DNA of 64,000 bases from Kingdonia uniflora (GCA_014058105.1 JACGCM010002205.1:434001-498000); one strand, 5' to 3'; positions 34,981-47,424 are shown, counted from the first letter of the stretch. Notes: generated by a model from the letters alone, not told the origin. Numbers and translations: made by a program.

Positions 34981-35935
34981 TGAAATATCCATTTTGGAGT
35001 TTGTTTCATCTAGTGTCTAGTGTAGGTGTCGTCACTATCTCGAGGTTATCCGGCGTCAGTGAGTGCACGTGGAGCGACTGCAGCTGGACTGACACTGAAC
35101 AGGTAAGTGGGTTTCTAACTACTTGTTCTAAATATCAAGCCGAGGTAATAAGTATGTCATTTATAAGATAACAGAACTTCTATTCGAATAGAACTATGAA
35201 CATTATATTCGAATAGATTTTATTTATATTCAAATAAAATGCCTCAGTCTATTTTTTATTCGAATAGATTTCTTTGTTATTCAAATAGATTGGCTTAGCC
35301 TGATTTTTTTTTGAATACATTTATTTTTATTCGAGCAGAGAACGTAATTTATGTTTCCTAATATAAGACAACTTTAATTTTTTCAATCTTCACTTCTTCA
35401 AAAATTAATTTTTCCAAGGGCTTGTTTTTTAGAGTGAGGAGAGATTACTCTTGAGAAATTCAAGAGAGAATTAAAATACTCATATCTTGAATCAATCATC
35501 ATTGATCAAGAAACCCTAATTATGGGTTAAAGAAATTTAATGATTCAAGCTTTGAAGCTTTGGTGCGCTATCCGAGGTGAGGCGTTGCGAGAATGAGGAA
35601 TCGGTTGTAAGGAGCTTGATTAGAAGAGAGGTAACCACGGAATGTGTTTATCGAGTCTATAAGTAGTCAAACTCTTGTAATTCTTTTTCATAGTAGATTG
35701 TTTAGCTGTCGAGTGATTCGACAGCGACCTGTAGATTTTTCTCATGAGAAAGGTTTCCCACAGGGTTAAAAATTCGTGCCCGTGTCTTTTTATTTCCAAC
35801 TGCTTGCTTGACATTACTTAATTGAATCAACTTGATTTAGGTTAAGCGAAGGCAATTAATTCAAAGGAATTAGGACCTATCGATTTAGACCTAAAACAAT
35901 CGAAATTGGTTAATCTCAAGCGTCTAGGAATTTTA
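34981..35935 (+). repeat. C3 5' LTR
   Basis: It begins TGAAATATCCATTTTGGAG and matches 57485-58474. It holds TATTCGAATA at 35181, 35206 and 35257, plus TATTCAAATA at 35227 and 35279. The terminal CA has become TA. Confidence 0.9.
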
Positions 35936-35937
35936 AT

Positions 35938-35949
35938 TGGTATCAGAGC
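35938..35949 (+). other. C3 primer-binding site (initiator Met-tRNA type)
   Basis: TGGTATCAGAGC two bases after the LTR is an exact match to the usual plant copia site. Confidence 0.92.
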
Positions 35950-36008
35950 GGTCACGCCTTGAGGTTTAACAACCTAAGCGTGGATCCCAGATAGTTTGCT
36001 TGAGAATA

Positions 36009-37500
36009 ATGAGTTACGAGAAGTTTGGAGGTCCTATACATCGCCCTCCACTCTTTGATGGCAAAGAATACCCTATACTATAAAGTTTGAATGATTACAT
36101 ACTTACAATCAATCGGAGAAGATGTATTAATTGCTATTGAGGATGGATGAACACCCCCTACTGTGATGCAAGGTTCACCAGGGAGTACTAATGAGGTCCT
36201 TAAACCTAGGAACCAATGGTCAAAATAAGAAATAATATTGTTGGTTATAATTCTAAAAGTCTAAATGTTACCTTTATGGTTGTGAGTCAAAGTGAGTTTC
36301 GACATATCTATGCATGTACCACTTCTAAAGAAGCTTGGTACATCCTAGTTCAAACTCATGAAGGCGATGATATAGTCAAAGAAAGTAAGCTTCAAATGCT
36401 AACTTCATAATTTGAGATTATCAGAATGAGTAAAAATGAACCCTTTGACGAGTTCTATGCGAGACTAAGTGATATTGTAAACACTAGTATTGGATTAGGA
36501 GCAGCGTACTTCGATGTTCAAATAGTTCATAAAGTTCTAAGATCTTTAGATCCAGACGTGATGCTATCGAGGAAGCACAAGATCTTAAGAAAATGAAACC
36601 CGATACATTGGCTGGAAAATTATGAACCGTTTGAACTCGAGATGAGAATGGAAAACCCAGAGAAGAACAAGAGTGTTGCTTTCAAGTCTTCATCTCACTC
36701 CTCTTCTTCTAAGGGTTCTAAAGAGGTTGATCACTCATATATCTCAGATGATGATGAAGGTTCGGATATAGATTCATCAATTACCCTTATTAGTAAACAA
36801 TTTCAAAAAATATTAAGAAAACGTCAATTTCAAAAATAAGGGCAATCTATGAACTATAAACCAAGACCTCATGATTGGGTTAAATCTTATAATCGGCAGA
36901 CCAATAATGATACTGACCTTAGTCAAGTTGAATGTTACAAATGTCACAAGTTTGGTCACTATGCCCATAGCTGTCTTAATAAGAAATCTGGAACAACTCA
37001 TAAAGTTATGAATATTAGTATTACTTGGGATGATAGTGATGATGAACATGATAACAATGAGAGTAATCCCCAAGTAGTTGATAATGTACCATATTCTGCA
37101 TATCTTGCAATTTTTAATTGTGGCAATAATAACTTTGACGCTTTTGAACTTGAAAATTCTAATGAAAATTAGAGTAATCAAGAACAAAATAAGTTTGAGG
37201 TATTTGAGGACCTGCATCTTGAGGACTTGTATGCTCAAACTCTCACCAAGTGTATAAAACTCAGTAAACTTAACAAAGTCTTGAAATACCAAGTTAATAC
37301 ACTTACGTGCGAACTTCAAGGCAAAACTGAGAGTACAAGTCACGAGATAGAGGTTCTTGAGAATGAGAAACAAGGCATACATGACAAAGTTGCATTTTTA
37401 GAAAAAGAAGTTAGTGATGCAAAGGAGAAAATTAAATCAACTTTGGACAAACTTCGTTCGGCCAAGCTTGATGTAGTTAAATCTCAGTAAAAACTTGAGA
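36009..37500 (+). pseudogene. C3 gag with CCHC knuckle and coiled-coil tail
   Basis: The ATG at 36009 opens MSYEKFGGPIHRPPLFDGKE. The UBN2-type core is seen at 36216-36600 (TSKEAWYILVQTHEGDD and FDEFYARLSDIVN). An acidic Ser-rich tract (SSHSSSSKGSKE) follows, and then the knuckle CYKCHKFGHYAHSC near 36933. After a TAG at 37169 the frame 37227-37490 is charged and heptad-like (EVLENEKQGIHDKVAFLEKE), a likely coiled coil. Several stops, including one after PIL at 36081, prevent a full product. Confidence 0.8.
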
Positions 37501-37541
37501 ATTTCCGTCATGAGGTCAAGAACATTGATAAAATATTATGT

Positions 37542-40500
37542 ATGGGAAAGACGGATAGTGATAAAAGGGGTCTAGGATATGAGGAACCTCTTCCTAATGC
37601 CAAGACTCCTCAAATCACAAATTTTATAAAAGCAACTGCGTCTTCTTCGCTGCCCAAACATAACAAGATATTCACTACTCATAATCACCCCAAACTGATC
37701 TCTTACTTTCAAATTTATTACAGTAGTATATGTGGCCGAAAGAGACATATTGCATCTTACTGTAGATTTGTTGGACCCTATAAACCATATGCTCACCCTG
37801 TCAATGGATATAGATATAATTCTAAAGTGATTACTAATAATGTGAAAAGTGAGAATATGTCTAGATGGTTTGCACAGAAACTACAGGTCGGAGAGCTTTT
37901 TGAAGCATTTGGATCCGAAAGATGGATTTGGCACCTCAGTTAAAGACCAATGTTGCACTGACTGCTTTGAATACGTTCAAGTCAGTTCAATGGAATATGG
38001 ATAGTAGGTGTTCCCATCATATGACAGGTGATGGGTCCAAGCTGAGTCACCTAGAGAATATTTAGGGAGGTGATGTTACTTTTGGTGATGGGAGCACATC
38101 TCCTATGGTAGGAAAGGGAAAGGCTGAAGGACTTGGTACTCCAGCAATTGATAATGTTCTCTTGGTTGAGGGGCTGGAAGGGAAATCTTCTTAGTGTCAG
38201 TAAACTATATGATACAGATCACACTGTTACATTTTCCAGAGGTAGATGTAATGTTTTGAACTCTCAAGGACAACGTGTGATGTATGCTGCTAGAACCGTT
38301 GATAACCGTTATGCTATTCAACAAGAAGCTATACTGTGTAACAAAGCGAAACTGAGTGATGTGGACTTATGGCATCAAAGGTTCGAACATATAAACTTCA
38401 ATGATTTGTCTAAGATTATAAGTAAAGAGCTGATTCAGGGAGTACCGAAGTTGGGAAGATAGAGCAACGTGGTGTGCGGTCCATGTTAAATTGGCAAACA
38501 AATAAAGAGCTCAGACAAGAACTCCAACAATACTATTACTACTCGGATTCTTGAGCTAATACACATGAACTTGATGGGTCCTATGAGAACGACATCCTTG
38601 GGAGGTAAAAGGTATATTTTAATAATGGTGGATGATTTCTCTCGTTATACATGGATAACACTTTTGAGAGAGAAGTCTAATACTTTTGAAGAATTCTGTA
38701 ATATATTACTTCGAATCCAAAATGAGAAAGATTGCTTTATTGATAAATTTTAAAGTGATCATGGAGGAGAGTTTAAGGATACTGGGGTGGTTGAGTATTG
38801 TACTTCTAATAGGATTAAGCATGAATTCTCTGCTCCAATCACTCCACAACAAAATAGGATTGCAGAAAGGAAGAATAGAGTTCTTCAAGAAATAGGATGA
38901 GTCTTACTTCACAGCAAGGATCTTTCAGCACACTCTTGGGGGGAGGCCATTCATACTGAGTGTTATACTATTAATAAAGTGTATCTACGTCCACTTACTC
39001 TAAACACTCTCTATGAACTGTGGTTTGGAAAGAAGCCGAATGTCAAATACTTCTGGGTTTTTGGGAGTAAATGTTTCATCTTTATAGATCGGGAGAACAT
39101 TAGGAAATTTGACTCTCTGAGTGATGAAGGTATTTTATTTGGCTACTCAACAAATAGTAAAGCTTTTTGAGTCAACAATTTGAGAACCAACGTGATAATG
39201 GAGTCTTGTAATGTGGTTGTGGATGATGCCTGCACCATTGGTCCTGCAGATGTAAACGAAGATGATAGTACAACGGAAAATCCATAAACATCAACTAGTG
39301 ATATTCTTGCATCTAGCCTTACTCCACCACTTTCAGCTCCACCACCCCCACCCGCAGCAAGTGTACTGCAACCCAAATGGCAACAAGTTTATAAGGATCA
39401 CTCAAATGCTGATATCATCGGGGATGCTACCTCTCGGGTTTAGACTAGAAGCCAACACCATGAGACGGTGCACCGTGTTTGTTATGTTTCTGTGGTCGAA
39501 CCAACTATGGTAAAGGAATCTCTTTTAGACGAATATTGGTTATATGCAATATAAGATGAGCTTCACTAGTTTCGACGTCAAGATGTTTAGGATTTGGTTC
39601 TACGTCCGTCAGGTACAAATATTATTGGGACTAAATGGGTTTATAAGAACAAATTATACGAACTTGGGAATGTAATTCAAAATAAAGCTAGATTGGTCGC
39701 TCAAGGGTATAATCAAGTAAAAGGAGTTGATGTTGCTGAAACGTTTGCTCCTACTGCAAGGCTTGAGTCTATTCGCCTACTATTTGTTCTTGCTTACAAT
39801 AAAAAATTCAAGTTGTATCAGATGGATGTGAATAATGTTTTTCTGAATAGCCTCTTAGAGGAAGAAGTGCATGTGGCCCAACCAAAAGGGTTTGAGGATC
39901 CTCATCATCCCGATCATGTGTTTTACTTGAAGAAGGCCCTTTACGGTTTGTAGCAAGCCCCTCGAGCATGGTATGAACGGCTCTCTAATTTTCTCTTAGC
40001 TAAGGGCTTTGTTCAAGGGGGAGTTGATAAAATACTATTTATCCAACGAAAGAGAGGCGCGATGCTCGTTATACAGGTATATGTAGATGATATTGTGTTT
40101 GGCTCTACATTGAGTTCACTAACCATTTCTTATGTAACGTTAATGAAAAGTGAATTTGAGATGAGCATGGTTGGGGAACTAACTTACTTCCTAGGTCTCC
40201 AAATACATCAAGTGGAGAAAGAAATGTTTATTTCTCAATCCACGAATGTCAGGAATCTTGTGAAAAAGTTTGGTCTCTCTTCTGCAAAGCATGCCAGGAC
40301 ACCCATGAGTACCACTACAAAGTTAAGTAAGGACTCGGCAAGTAAGGATGTTGAACAAAAGATGTATAGAAGTATGATAGGTAGTTTACTTTATCTTACT
40401 ATTACTCCTCCTAATATTATGTTTAGTGTATGTATTTATGCTCGTTATCAATGTAATCCTAAAGAATCCCATTTACAGGCTGTTAAACGTATTATTCGTT

Positions 40501-41023
40501 ATGTATGTGAGACTTCTGATTTTGGTTTATGGTACTCACATGACACAACTTCCAAGGTAATTGGGTATTCTGATATAGATTGGGCGGGTAATGCAGATGA
40601 TAGGAAGAGTACTTCGAGTGGATGCAATTATATTGGGAATAATATTGTGGTTTGGTAAAGCAAGAAGAAAAATTGTATTTCTCAATCTACAGTATAGGCA
40701 GAGTATATTGTTACGGGTAGTTGTTGCACTCAATTGATCTGGATGAAACAGATGGTGCATGACTATAGAATAGTCCAAGGGACGATGTCATTTTTTGTGA
40801 TAATACAAGTGCGATGAACATCTCCAAGAATCCTGAACAACATTCCAGAACCAAGCACATCGACATTCGCTTCCACATCATTTGTGATCTTGCTGAGCGC
40901 AAGATAGTCAGTGTTGAGTATGTTCCTAAAGAGAGTCAGTTAGCCAATTTTTTCACCAAGCCGTTAGATGTTATGAGGTTTGAGCTTCTAAGATGGTCAA
41001 TTGGTGTCTGCTCTATTGATTAG
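37542..41023 (+). pseudogene. C3 pol: protease, integrase, RT, RNase H
   Basis: Protease-region sequence WNMDSRCSHHMTG (near 37990) has Asp-Ser-Arg in place of DSG/DTG. Integrase at 38340-39170 keeps WHQRFEHINF, SDHGGEF and QNRIAERKNR, but the first catalytic Asp is Asn (HMNLMGPM, codon 38568-38570). RT at 39594-40100 keeps TKWVYKNK, YQMDVNNVFLN and the intact YVDD at 40080-40091. RNase H at 40370-41023 keeps RSMIGSLLYLT, YSDIDWAGNADDRKSTS and SKNPEQHSRTKHIDIR. Frames stop at about 37943, 38460, 38751, 38898, 39168, 39288, 39440, 39951, 40656 and 40696. RT is the least damaged part. Confidence 0.85.
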
Positions 41024-41209
41024 GTATGTCTCTTCATTCCTCTTTGCACTCTTTTGGTTAGATTATCACAGTAATATATGCTTAGTCAAATGCATTTTCT
41101 AATTTCGTATTAGGACAGTTCGGTATAGTGTTTACTTAGATTTGCCTTCTTTCATGGCAGTTAACTATTGCATGATCAGATAGATAAGCACTCATTGATA
41201 TTATACTTT
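41024..41209 (+). other. C3 spacer between pol and the G3 insertion
   Basis: Short non-coding AT-rich sequence after the pol stop. It continues on the other side of G3 at 53510. Confidence 0.6.
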
Positions 41210-41214
41210 AGGAT
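41210..41214. repeat. Target-site duplication, left copy, G3 (AGGAT)
   Basis: AGGAT precedes the first LTR fragment of G3 and recurs at 53505-53509. It happens to match the C1 duplication in sequence. Confidence 0.85.
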
Positions 41215-41385
41215 TGTAGTAGCATATTACCCAGATTCGACAAGAATAAGCCAACATGATATAGTCGAAGGTAGCTTAACATTATGTAGTCGAAGGTAGC
41301 TCAATATCGTATAGTAGAAGAAAGCTCAGCATTCTAGAAGATACCATGAGTCCTCGACTTACCAAAAGTTGTCATTGAAGCTTGG
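41215..41385 (+). repeat. G3 LTR fragment (first 171 bp only)
   Basis: It starts TGTAGTAGCATATTACCCAG next to the target duplication and matches the start of the LTRs at 41614 and 52961. It breaks off after GAAGCTTGG, where internal sequence begins. It contains three 25-bp units at 41260-41334. Confidence 0.85.
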
Positions 41386-41613
41386 CCAAATTTTCACATC
41401 AGAACATTTACCATCAGCCCTAGACAATGTCGTAAACCATACTTGGGGCGGCATCATTCCACAAAATACCACCATCCCACCTTTCATCCCATCATCCATA
41501 ACCTTGACCTTGGTAATGACATATGCTGACTTCTGAGAATATTTGGCAACCTCTTCAGCTTCTAATTTTCTTTTCGACATAACTACAAGTAATTCTGTTG
41601 AGAAGGAGCAATT
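41386..41613 (+). repeat. Second copy of the G3 3' internal end
   Basis: This block matches 52745-52960, the sequence just upstream of the 3' LTR, including the purine-rich stretch before the LTR. On the minus strand it keeps the N-terminal part of an antisense ORF (MSKRKLEAEEVAKYS, ATG at about 41580), which reads into the LTR fragment. Its presence upstream of the 5' LTR suggests recombination between tandem copies. Confidence 0.8.
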
Positions 41614-42102
41614 ATAGTAGCATATTCCCCAGATTCGACAAGAATAAGCTACCATGATATAGTCGAAGGTAGCTCAACATTGTGTAGTCGAAGGTAGCTC
41701 AACATCGTATAGTAGAAGACAGCTCTGTATTTTAGAAGATACCATGAGTCCCCGACTTACCAAAAGATATCGTTGAAGCCTGGTCAAGAAAGACTGTTAG
41801 AGATCCGCAAAGTTTGCCCACTTCCCCCGGAATAGGAGACTATTTCTTTATTTTTGTAAAACTGCATGTATCTACTATAAATACAGACAGAGAATAGATT
41901 CTAAAGGACCGTAATTCTTACTATCTAAAACTTATAATAATTAGTATATACTATATTTTACATCAAACCCTCCTCGAGGTCGTGGTTTTTCTCAACTTTT
42001 ACTGAGCTTTCCACGTAAAATCCTGGCTGCTTAGCTCTTTATTATATAATCCTTACGAATAGTATTGGCGAAGGCTTTCTTCCCAGAAAACACGCCATTA
42101 TA
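41614..42102 (+). repeat. G3 5' LTR
   Basis: It is 489 bp and aligned with 52961-53504. It begins TATAGTAGCATATTCCCC (TG mutated to TA) and ends ATTATA before the primer site. Three 25-bp units lie at 41658-41732. CTACTATAAATACAG near 41872 is the likely TATA box. Confidence 0.87.
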
Positions 42103-42104
42103 AT

Positions 42105-42122
42105 TGGTACCGTCTGTGGGAA
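42105..42122 (+). other. G3 primer-binding site
   Basis: TGGTACCGTCTGTGGGAA resembles the TGGCGCCGTCTGTGGGAA site common in Tat-type gypsy elements. Confidence 0.8.
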
Positions 42123-42165
42123 GAACCACACATTTCTCTACCACTTCTAATCTACCATCCTTACA

Positions 42166-43392
42166 ATGAACAACATTAATCTCAGAAGCCAATCTAGCAT
42201 GGTGAGAGATCATGACAACAATCCGATACCGGAAATAGTCGACCTTCATAGTGCAATGGTCGAACTCCAAAAACAAATGGCTGCAGAAAAAGCCATAAGA
42301 GTAGAAGATCAGCGAATTCACGCTGAAGCTCTTCAAGTGGAGAGAGACAAGCGTAGAAGAGCGTTAGACCATCAAATTCAGACACATCAGAAAGAGATAG
42401 ATAGACTAAGAAGGACTCAAGATAGACTCACCGTAAGGCAAGCGTCACCTCCACGAGCCTGAAGTGATCACCGATCCAGAGAAACCCAAAGGGATGATGA
42501 ACCATGAGAAGACCGATTACGATCTTCTTGATCTAGATCTAGAAATCCAGATAGGGTTTCTTGTCATTTTGGACACAAATCTTCAGTATCTACAAATTAA
42601 GGTAGTTGACGCACTCGTCATCAAACTCCCCCACCACGTGAAAGAAGACCAATCAGGGACCGACTGGGACCAGAAGGACAAGGAGATTTTGATCCCCAAG
42701 TCGTAGTTGTACCAATTCCTCCTCAACAGTTTACCACATTGGATGACCTAAACAACATAATCAATACCATAAACTCTGATATACCAGGCAGGCAATCTGC
42801 TTTGGATAGGATCGAGACAAACCCCATCTCCCCTCATCTCAAACTCATGCCCATCCCAGATAATTTTCATATGCCCAAATTCAACAAGTATGCAGGCCTC
42901 ACTGACCCACTTACCCATGTTCAACATTTCAAAGCTGTAGTAGGATTATACTCTAAACTCAACCACATGTTATACAGGTTATTTAATATGAGCCTAAAAG
43001 AAGGACCTCTTAGATGGTTCCACACAATCCAAGAGGGATCCATCACCACCTTCAGCCAATTGCAGCACCAGTTCGAGTCCAATTATGCTCACTCTAAGGA
43101 GCGGGAGATAACTGTGGATTCGTTGTTTTTCTTCGAGAAAGGTGCAAATGAAACCTTAGCAAGTTTCTATAAACGATTCTTACAAAAAATAAGGAAAATT
43201 GGGAACTTAGATCCCAAAATTATTGTCCCTGCTTATACCTCAACCCTGCATCTCGACTCTAAAGTTCGTGAAGAGCTCACGCTGCTCAAACCACGGACAG
43301 TCACCGAATTGATTGATGTTGTTAATAATTACATCGAATTAGAATGGTCAAAGAAGGATAAGATGAAAAGCTCTTCTACCATCCATTCTTGA
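42166..43392 (+). pseudogene. G3 gag
   Basis: The ATG at 42166 opens a 98-codon charged, coiled-coil-like segment (EIVDLHSAMVELQKQMAAEK, then RRALDHQIQTHQKEIDRL). After frame changes and a linker, the capsid core is open for 217 codons at 42739-43392: FHMPKFNKYAGLTDPLTHVQ, then EGPLRWFHTIQEGSI and FESNYAHSKERE. This is the usual Tat capsid pattern. No CCHC knuckle is obvious downstream. Gag would form the particle. It is broken at least twice before the core. Confidence 0.8.
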
Positions 43393-43518
43393 GATTCAAT
43401 TTCAACTCCACCTCAAAAATTGGCAACTACTGATGCACCCAAACAGCACGGCAGAAACACTGACAACAATCAATGATAGGAAAGTAGGCCAGACAGGCCT
43501 GTCCCAGTTCTGCAGCCA

Positions 43519-44421
43519 ATGACAACCACTCTATCAGCTAATTTACAAATGATAAAGGAAGATGAATGTTATCGAGCACCACAAACCATCGCAGACATCC
43601 TCACAAAACCTCTCTACCAATATTATAATATGCATAGCCATGAAACTGACAACTGCTACTCTCTCATTCGAATCTTTTATCATATACTGTTCGCTGGAAG
43701 GCTTCACAATTATGTCATCGACATCCAGAAATTTCTCGAAGATAAGGCCAAAAATAGGGACGTCGAGCAGAATCAAAATCCGGGGAAAGCTCACCACCTA
43801 TACATGATCGAGATTGAAAAACGCAAAAAAAGAAAACAAGATGATTATATCATATCCTACAGTAAAATGACTTCCTCTGACAAATCTGCAAAACTTCTTC
43901 CCACATCAAACAAATCCAAACATCCATACCATATCACTTTCGAGGACTGTGATACTACCCACGTGAAGTACCCCCATGATAATCCCCTTGTCATTATGCT
44001 CAAAGTCGGACAGAACTACCTCCATACACTGTTCATCGATACAGGAAGCACCACAGATGCACTATTTTGCAGAGCAATCAAAGTTTTAGGACTCAGCGAC
44101 TCTGTAAAAGCTTTGACAACAACTATCACTGGATTCAACGGATCGAAGGAATCGGCCACAAGAGATATCACTTTACCAGTTCAAGCTGGATCTAAAACTA
44201 CATTTGTCAAATTTTACGTCATTAATGCAAAATCCAAATATCTGGGAATTCTAGGACAAAGATGGTTACAATCCATCAAAGTTGTACCCTCCACGTACCA
44301 TCTGGCTTTATATATTTTGACGGACCACGAAGTTTATAAAATCAAGGGAAGTCAAGCAGTCACACGTATGTGCGAGAATACGACCACAAATCCTCACACG
44401 ACAAAACTTCTCAAAGCATAG
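43519..44421 (+). pseudogene. G3 protease region, open for 300 codons
   Basis: The first part is charged linker (KRKKRKQDDYIISYSK). The protease follows with HTLFIDTGSTTDALFCRAI (active site DTGST, near 44032-44075) and ILGQRWLQSIKVVPSTYH. A region like ITFEDCDTTHVKYPHDNPLV precedes it, as in other Tat polyproteins. The active-site triad looks intact. The frame ends in TAG at 44419 before RT. The frame's first ATG is probably not a real start because this is an inner part of Gag-Pol. Confidence 0.82.
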
Positions 44422-45420
44422 CAACTACAGAAGGAGACACCCCCATATTCGAGCAACAAGACACCGAAATAGCCGAAACCATAGCACTTGATGGTCCCGA
44501 ATGTCACACCTTTATCGGATCTAATCTATCAACTGATAAAAAGAAGCCATGATCCAGCTCCTTAAAATGAACATTGACATCATCGCCTGGACTTTCCAAG
44601 AAATGCCAGGAATCGATCCCTTTATCGCATGTCATAAACAAAACCTCCTTCCAGACAGTAAAGCCGTCATTCAAAAATGATGAAACCTCGCTCCTCGCCT
44701 TCGCGAAGTCGTAATTGAAGAGATTGATAAACTCCTTCATGTTAGATTCATTCAAGAAGCCAAATATCCAAAATGGGCGTCTAACATTGTCACAGTCCCA
44801 AAGAAAAATGGGAAAATCAGGGTTTCTATAGACTTCACAGAACCAAACAAATTTACTCCAAAAGATAGTTTTCTGCTACCACTGATTCCACAACTGCTCG
44901 ATTCCGTCGCCAGACACGAACTTCTATTAATGATGGACGAAGCCTCTGGCTATAATCAAGTACCACTTCCCGAAGATGATCAGAAAAAAAAACCTTTGTT
45001 ACTGAACGAGGTCTCTACTGTTACACAGTGATGTCTTTTGGATTAAAGAATGTTGGTGCCACTTACCAACGGCTAGTGACCTAAATGTTCAAAGATCATC
45101 TCGGCAAAATCATTGAAGTTTATATCGACGATATGATCTGCAAAAGCCTAAAGCGCGAGGATTGCACCGCACACCTCCAAACCATCTTTGATATCCTTCA
45201 CCAATACATAATGAAGCTCAAACCAAAAAAATGTCAATTCGGTGTTGCGTCCAAAAAAAATTTGGGACACCTAGTCAGCAAAAGAGAAATTAAAATTGAT
45301 CCAGCACAAATCAAAGCACTCACTGCCATGCCATCTCCCCGAACATAAAAAGATGTCCAGCAATTTGCAGGCAAAATCGCTTCTCTTCGTCGCTTCATCT
45401 TCAAATCCTCTTATCGATGC
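44422..45420 (+). pseudogene. G3 reverse transcriptase
   Basis: RT begins near 44690 with LREVVIEEIDKLLHVRFI, then YPKWASNIVTVPKKNGK. A run of nine A residues near 44990 shifts the frame, after which FVTERGLYCYTVMSFGLKN resumes. The catalytic YIDD is intact at 45121-45132. FGVASKKNLGHLVSKREI and DVQQFAGKIASLRRFI mark the end of the domain. Stops occur near 44680, 45081 and 45346. Confidence 0.82.
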
Positions 45421-45534
45421 AAACTTCTTTACCTCCTTCTTCATGGTGACTCCACTACAGTTACAAAGAAACAACACAAGGAGATTGTTTGGACTCCTGG
45501 CTGTGAACTTGCTTTCCAAGATCTTAAACGATAC

Positions 45535-46101
45535 ATGGGACGTCCTCCTATCATGAGTACACCAGTTGATGGCGAAACACTCACGATGTACTTATCCACA
45601 ACTGATGACTCTAACGCAGAGCCCGATGCATGGTTGAAAAGTACTAGATGGCGACTCTTTATCGATGGTTCCAATGGACCAAAGGGCTCAGGAATTAGAA
45701 TCGTCCTCGTAACACCTTCAAACCATCGCATAAAGAAAGCCATCAAGCTTAATTTTTATGCTTCCAACAATGAAACAGAGTATGAAGCTATACTCCATGG
45801 ATTCGATCTCGCACTCACACTCGGAGCAAAAGAATTAGCAGTTTATGTCGATTCTTTACTCGTGGCCAACCACTACAACAAGACATTCCGCACAAACGGA
45901 AAAATGGTCGAGTACGCAGCTCTAGTCGAAGCCCAGATGAGCAAGTTCAAACAAGCTTCGATATCTTATCTACCACGACAAGAAAATCGGCACACTGACG
46001 CTTTAACATACATCGTTGCCATGCTTAGGGACAGTGAAAGACGATCTTTAAACATCGAAATCATCAAGTATTCTAGCCTCGACGTGCAATCCACAATATA
46101 G
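45535..46101 (+). pseudogene. G3 RNase H (plant RVT_3 type)
   Basis: This 188-codon frame reads TRWRLFIDGSNGPKGSGI, then NNETEYEAILHGFDLALTLG, VYVDSLLVANHYN and LPRQENRHTDALTYI. It is the archaeal-like RNase H that Tat elements carry in addition to the ordinary one. Asp in FIDGS, Glu in TEYEA, Asp in YVDSL and Asp in HTDAL are the expected catalytic residues, and all four are present. The frame is uninterrupted, but the polyprotein around it is broken. Confidence 0.85.
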
Positions 46102-46289
46102 ATCACCATTTCAAAAGACAAAGACAGTGACAACTGGAGGAAACCATTTTATTTATACCTCAACTCCAACATCCTGCCCAGTAACAAAGAAGAAGCTCGC
46201 TCACTATTGGCCAGATACCCCTGATTCACAGTTCAAAATAAAATCTTATATCGTATCACAGAGGGCGGACCACTGATCGAATGTATTTC

Positions 46290-47372
46290 TTAGAAACAAG
46301 CCCAAACAAAGATTCAGGAACTTCACAAATGTATCTGCGGCGTAACATATCAGGATGATCTTTGGCACAAAGAACCTTCACCCAAGGTCTGTACTGGAAA
46401 AAAATGCAACAAGATTGTGAAACTTTCGTACGGAAATGTTATAAGTGTCAGATCCATGCTCAAGACATTAAAGGCCCAGCACTCAACTTACATGTCAGTA
46501 ATGTCCTCTGGCTATTTAAGCGTTGGGGGATCGACATCATCGGACCTTTCCACCCAGTATCAGGAAACTGCAGATTCATTCTTGTTGTCGCAGATTACTT
46601 TAAAAAATGAGTCAAAGCAGTTCTTCCCTGTCATACAGATGAGAATGAAGTTATCAAATTCCTCTGAGAGCACATCATTACTAGGTTTGGTTGCCCACAG
46701 ATGATACGATCTGACAACAGCAAGTAATTTCTCAGCAAAAAAATCCTCGCATTCCTCCATAAATACAAAATCCAACTCTCCACCTCCACACCCTACTATC
46801 CTCAAGGAAATGGACAAGCTGAAGCCATCAACAAAAGCATCAAATCAGAACTGCGCAAGTGCCTCGATGACAAAAAAGGCAGATGGGTCGATGAACAACT
46901 TAGCATTCTCTGGGCATATGGAACGACTCCTCAAACTTTAACAGGTTGCACACCGTTCATGATGGCCTTCGGTACTGAAGCCGTCATCCCCTCAGACCTC
47001 GATCTCCCTAGCGCACGAAGAACTTTATCAAATGAAGACAACGAGCTCGGTCTCCTCTGTAACCTAAATTGGATTGAAGAAACCCGGGACCACGCTATTG
47101 CAAACTTGGGACGATATCATGATACCCTGAAAGCGGCCTATTACAAAAAAAATTGACCACGAACATTCAGCATTGGCGACTTGGTCCTTCGAGGAATTGT
47201 AGACAATACTCGACCTAAAAATTCTGACAAGTTATCTGAAAATTGGGAAGGGTCGTACATTGTGAACAATAAAACAGACAGCAGCACATATTGGCTTATG
47301 ATAGATGAAGTCCTCCTCGAATTCCCATGGAACACAACTCAGTTAAAAAAAATTACAGATAACTATTTGTAA
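46290..47372 (+). pseudogene. G3 integrase
   Basis: The finger (LHKCICGVTYQ, then FVRKCYKCQIHAQ) spans a frameshift near 46365. Core blocks: WGIDIIGPFHPVSGNCRF with the first Asp, IRSDNSK with the second Asp, then QGNGQAEAINKSIKSEL with Glu. The C-terminal part continues at 46959-47372 (MMAFGTEAVIPSDLDLPSAR and LSENWEGSYIVNN). All three DDE residues can be read, but stops near 46608, 46664, 46725 and 47154 interrupt the frame. Confidence 0.83.
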
Positions 47373-47424
47373 CAGCTTTCGTTACTTCAAAAAAGTACTT
47401 TATACTACCATGTTTACAATTCAT

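Noticed and set aside
39143..39376. Minus-strand Gly/Ala/Ser-rich frame
   Set aside because: Opposite strand of the Pro-rich hinge in C3 pol.
41210..41214. Shared AGGAT duplication linking G3 with C1
   Set aside because: Both elements have AGGAT duplications, but they belong to different superfamilies and loci; five-base identity by chance is plausible.
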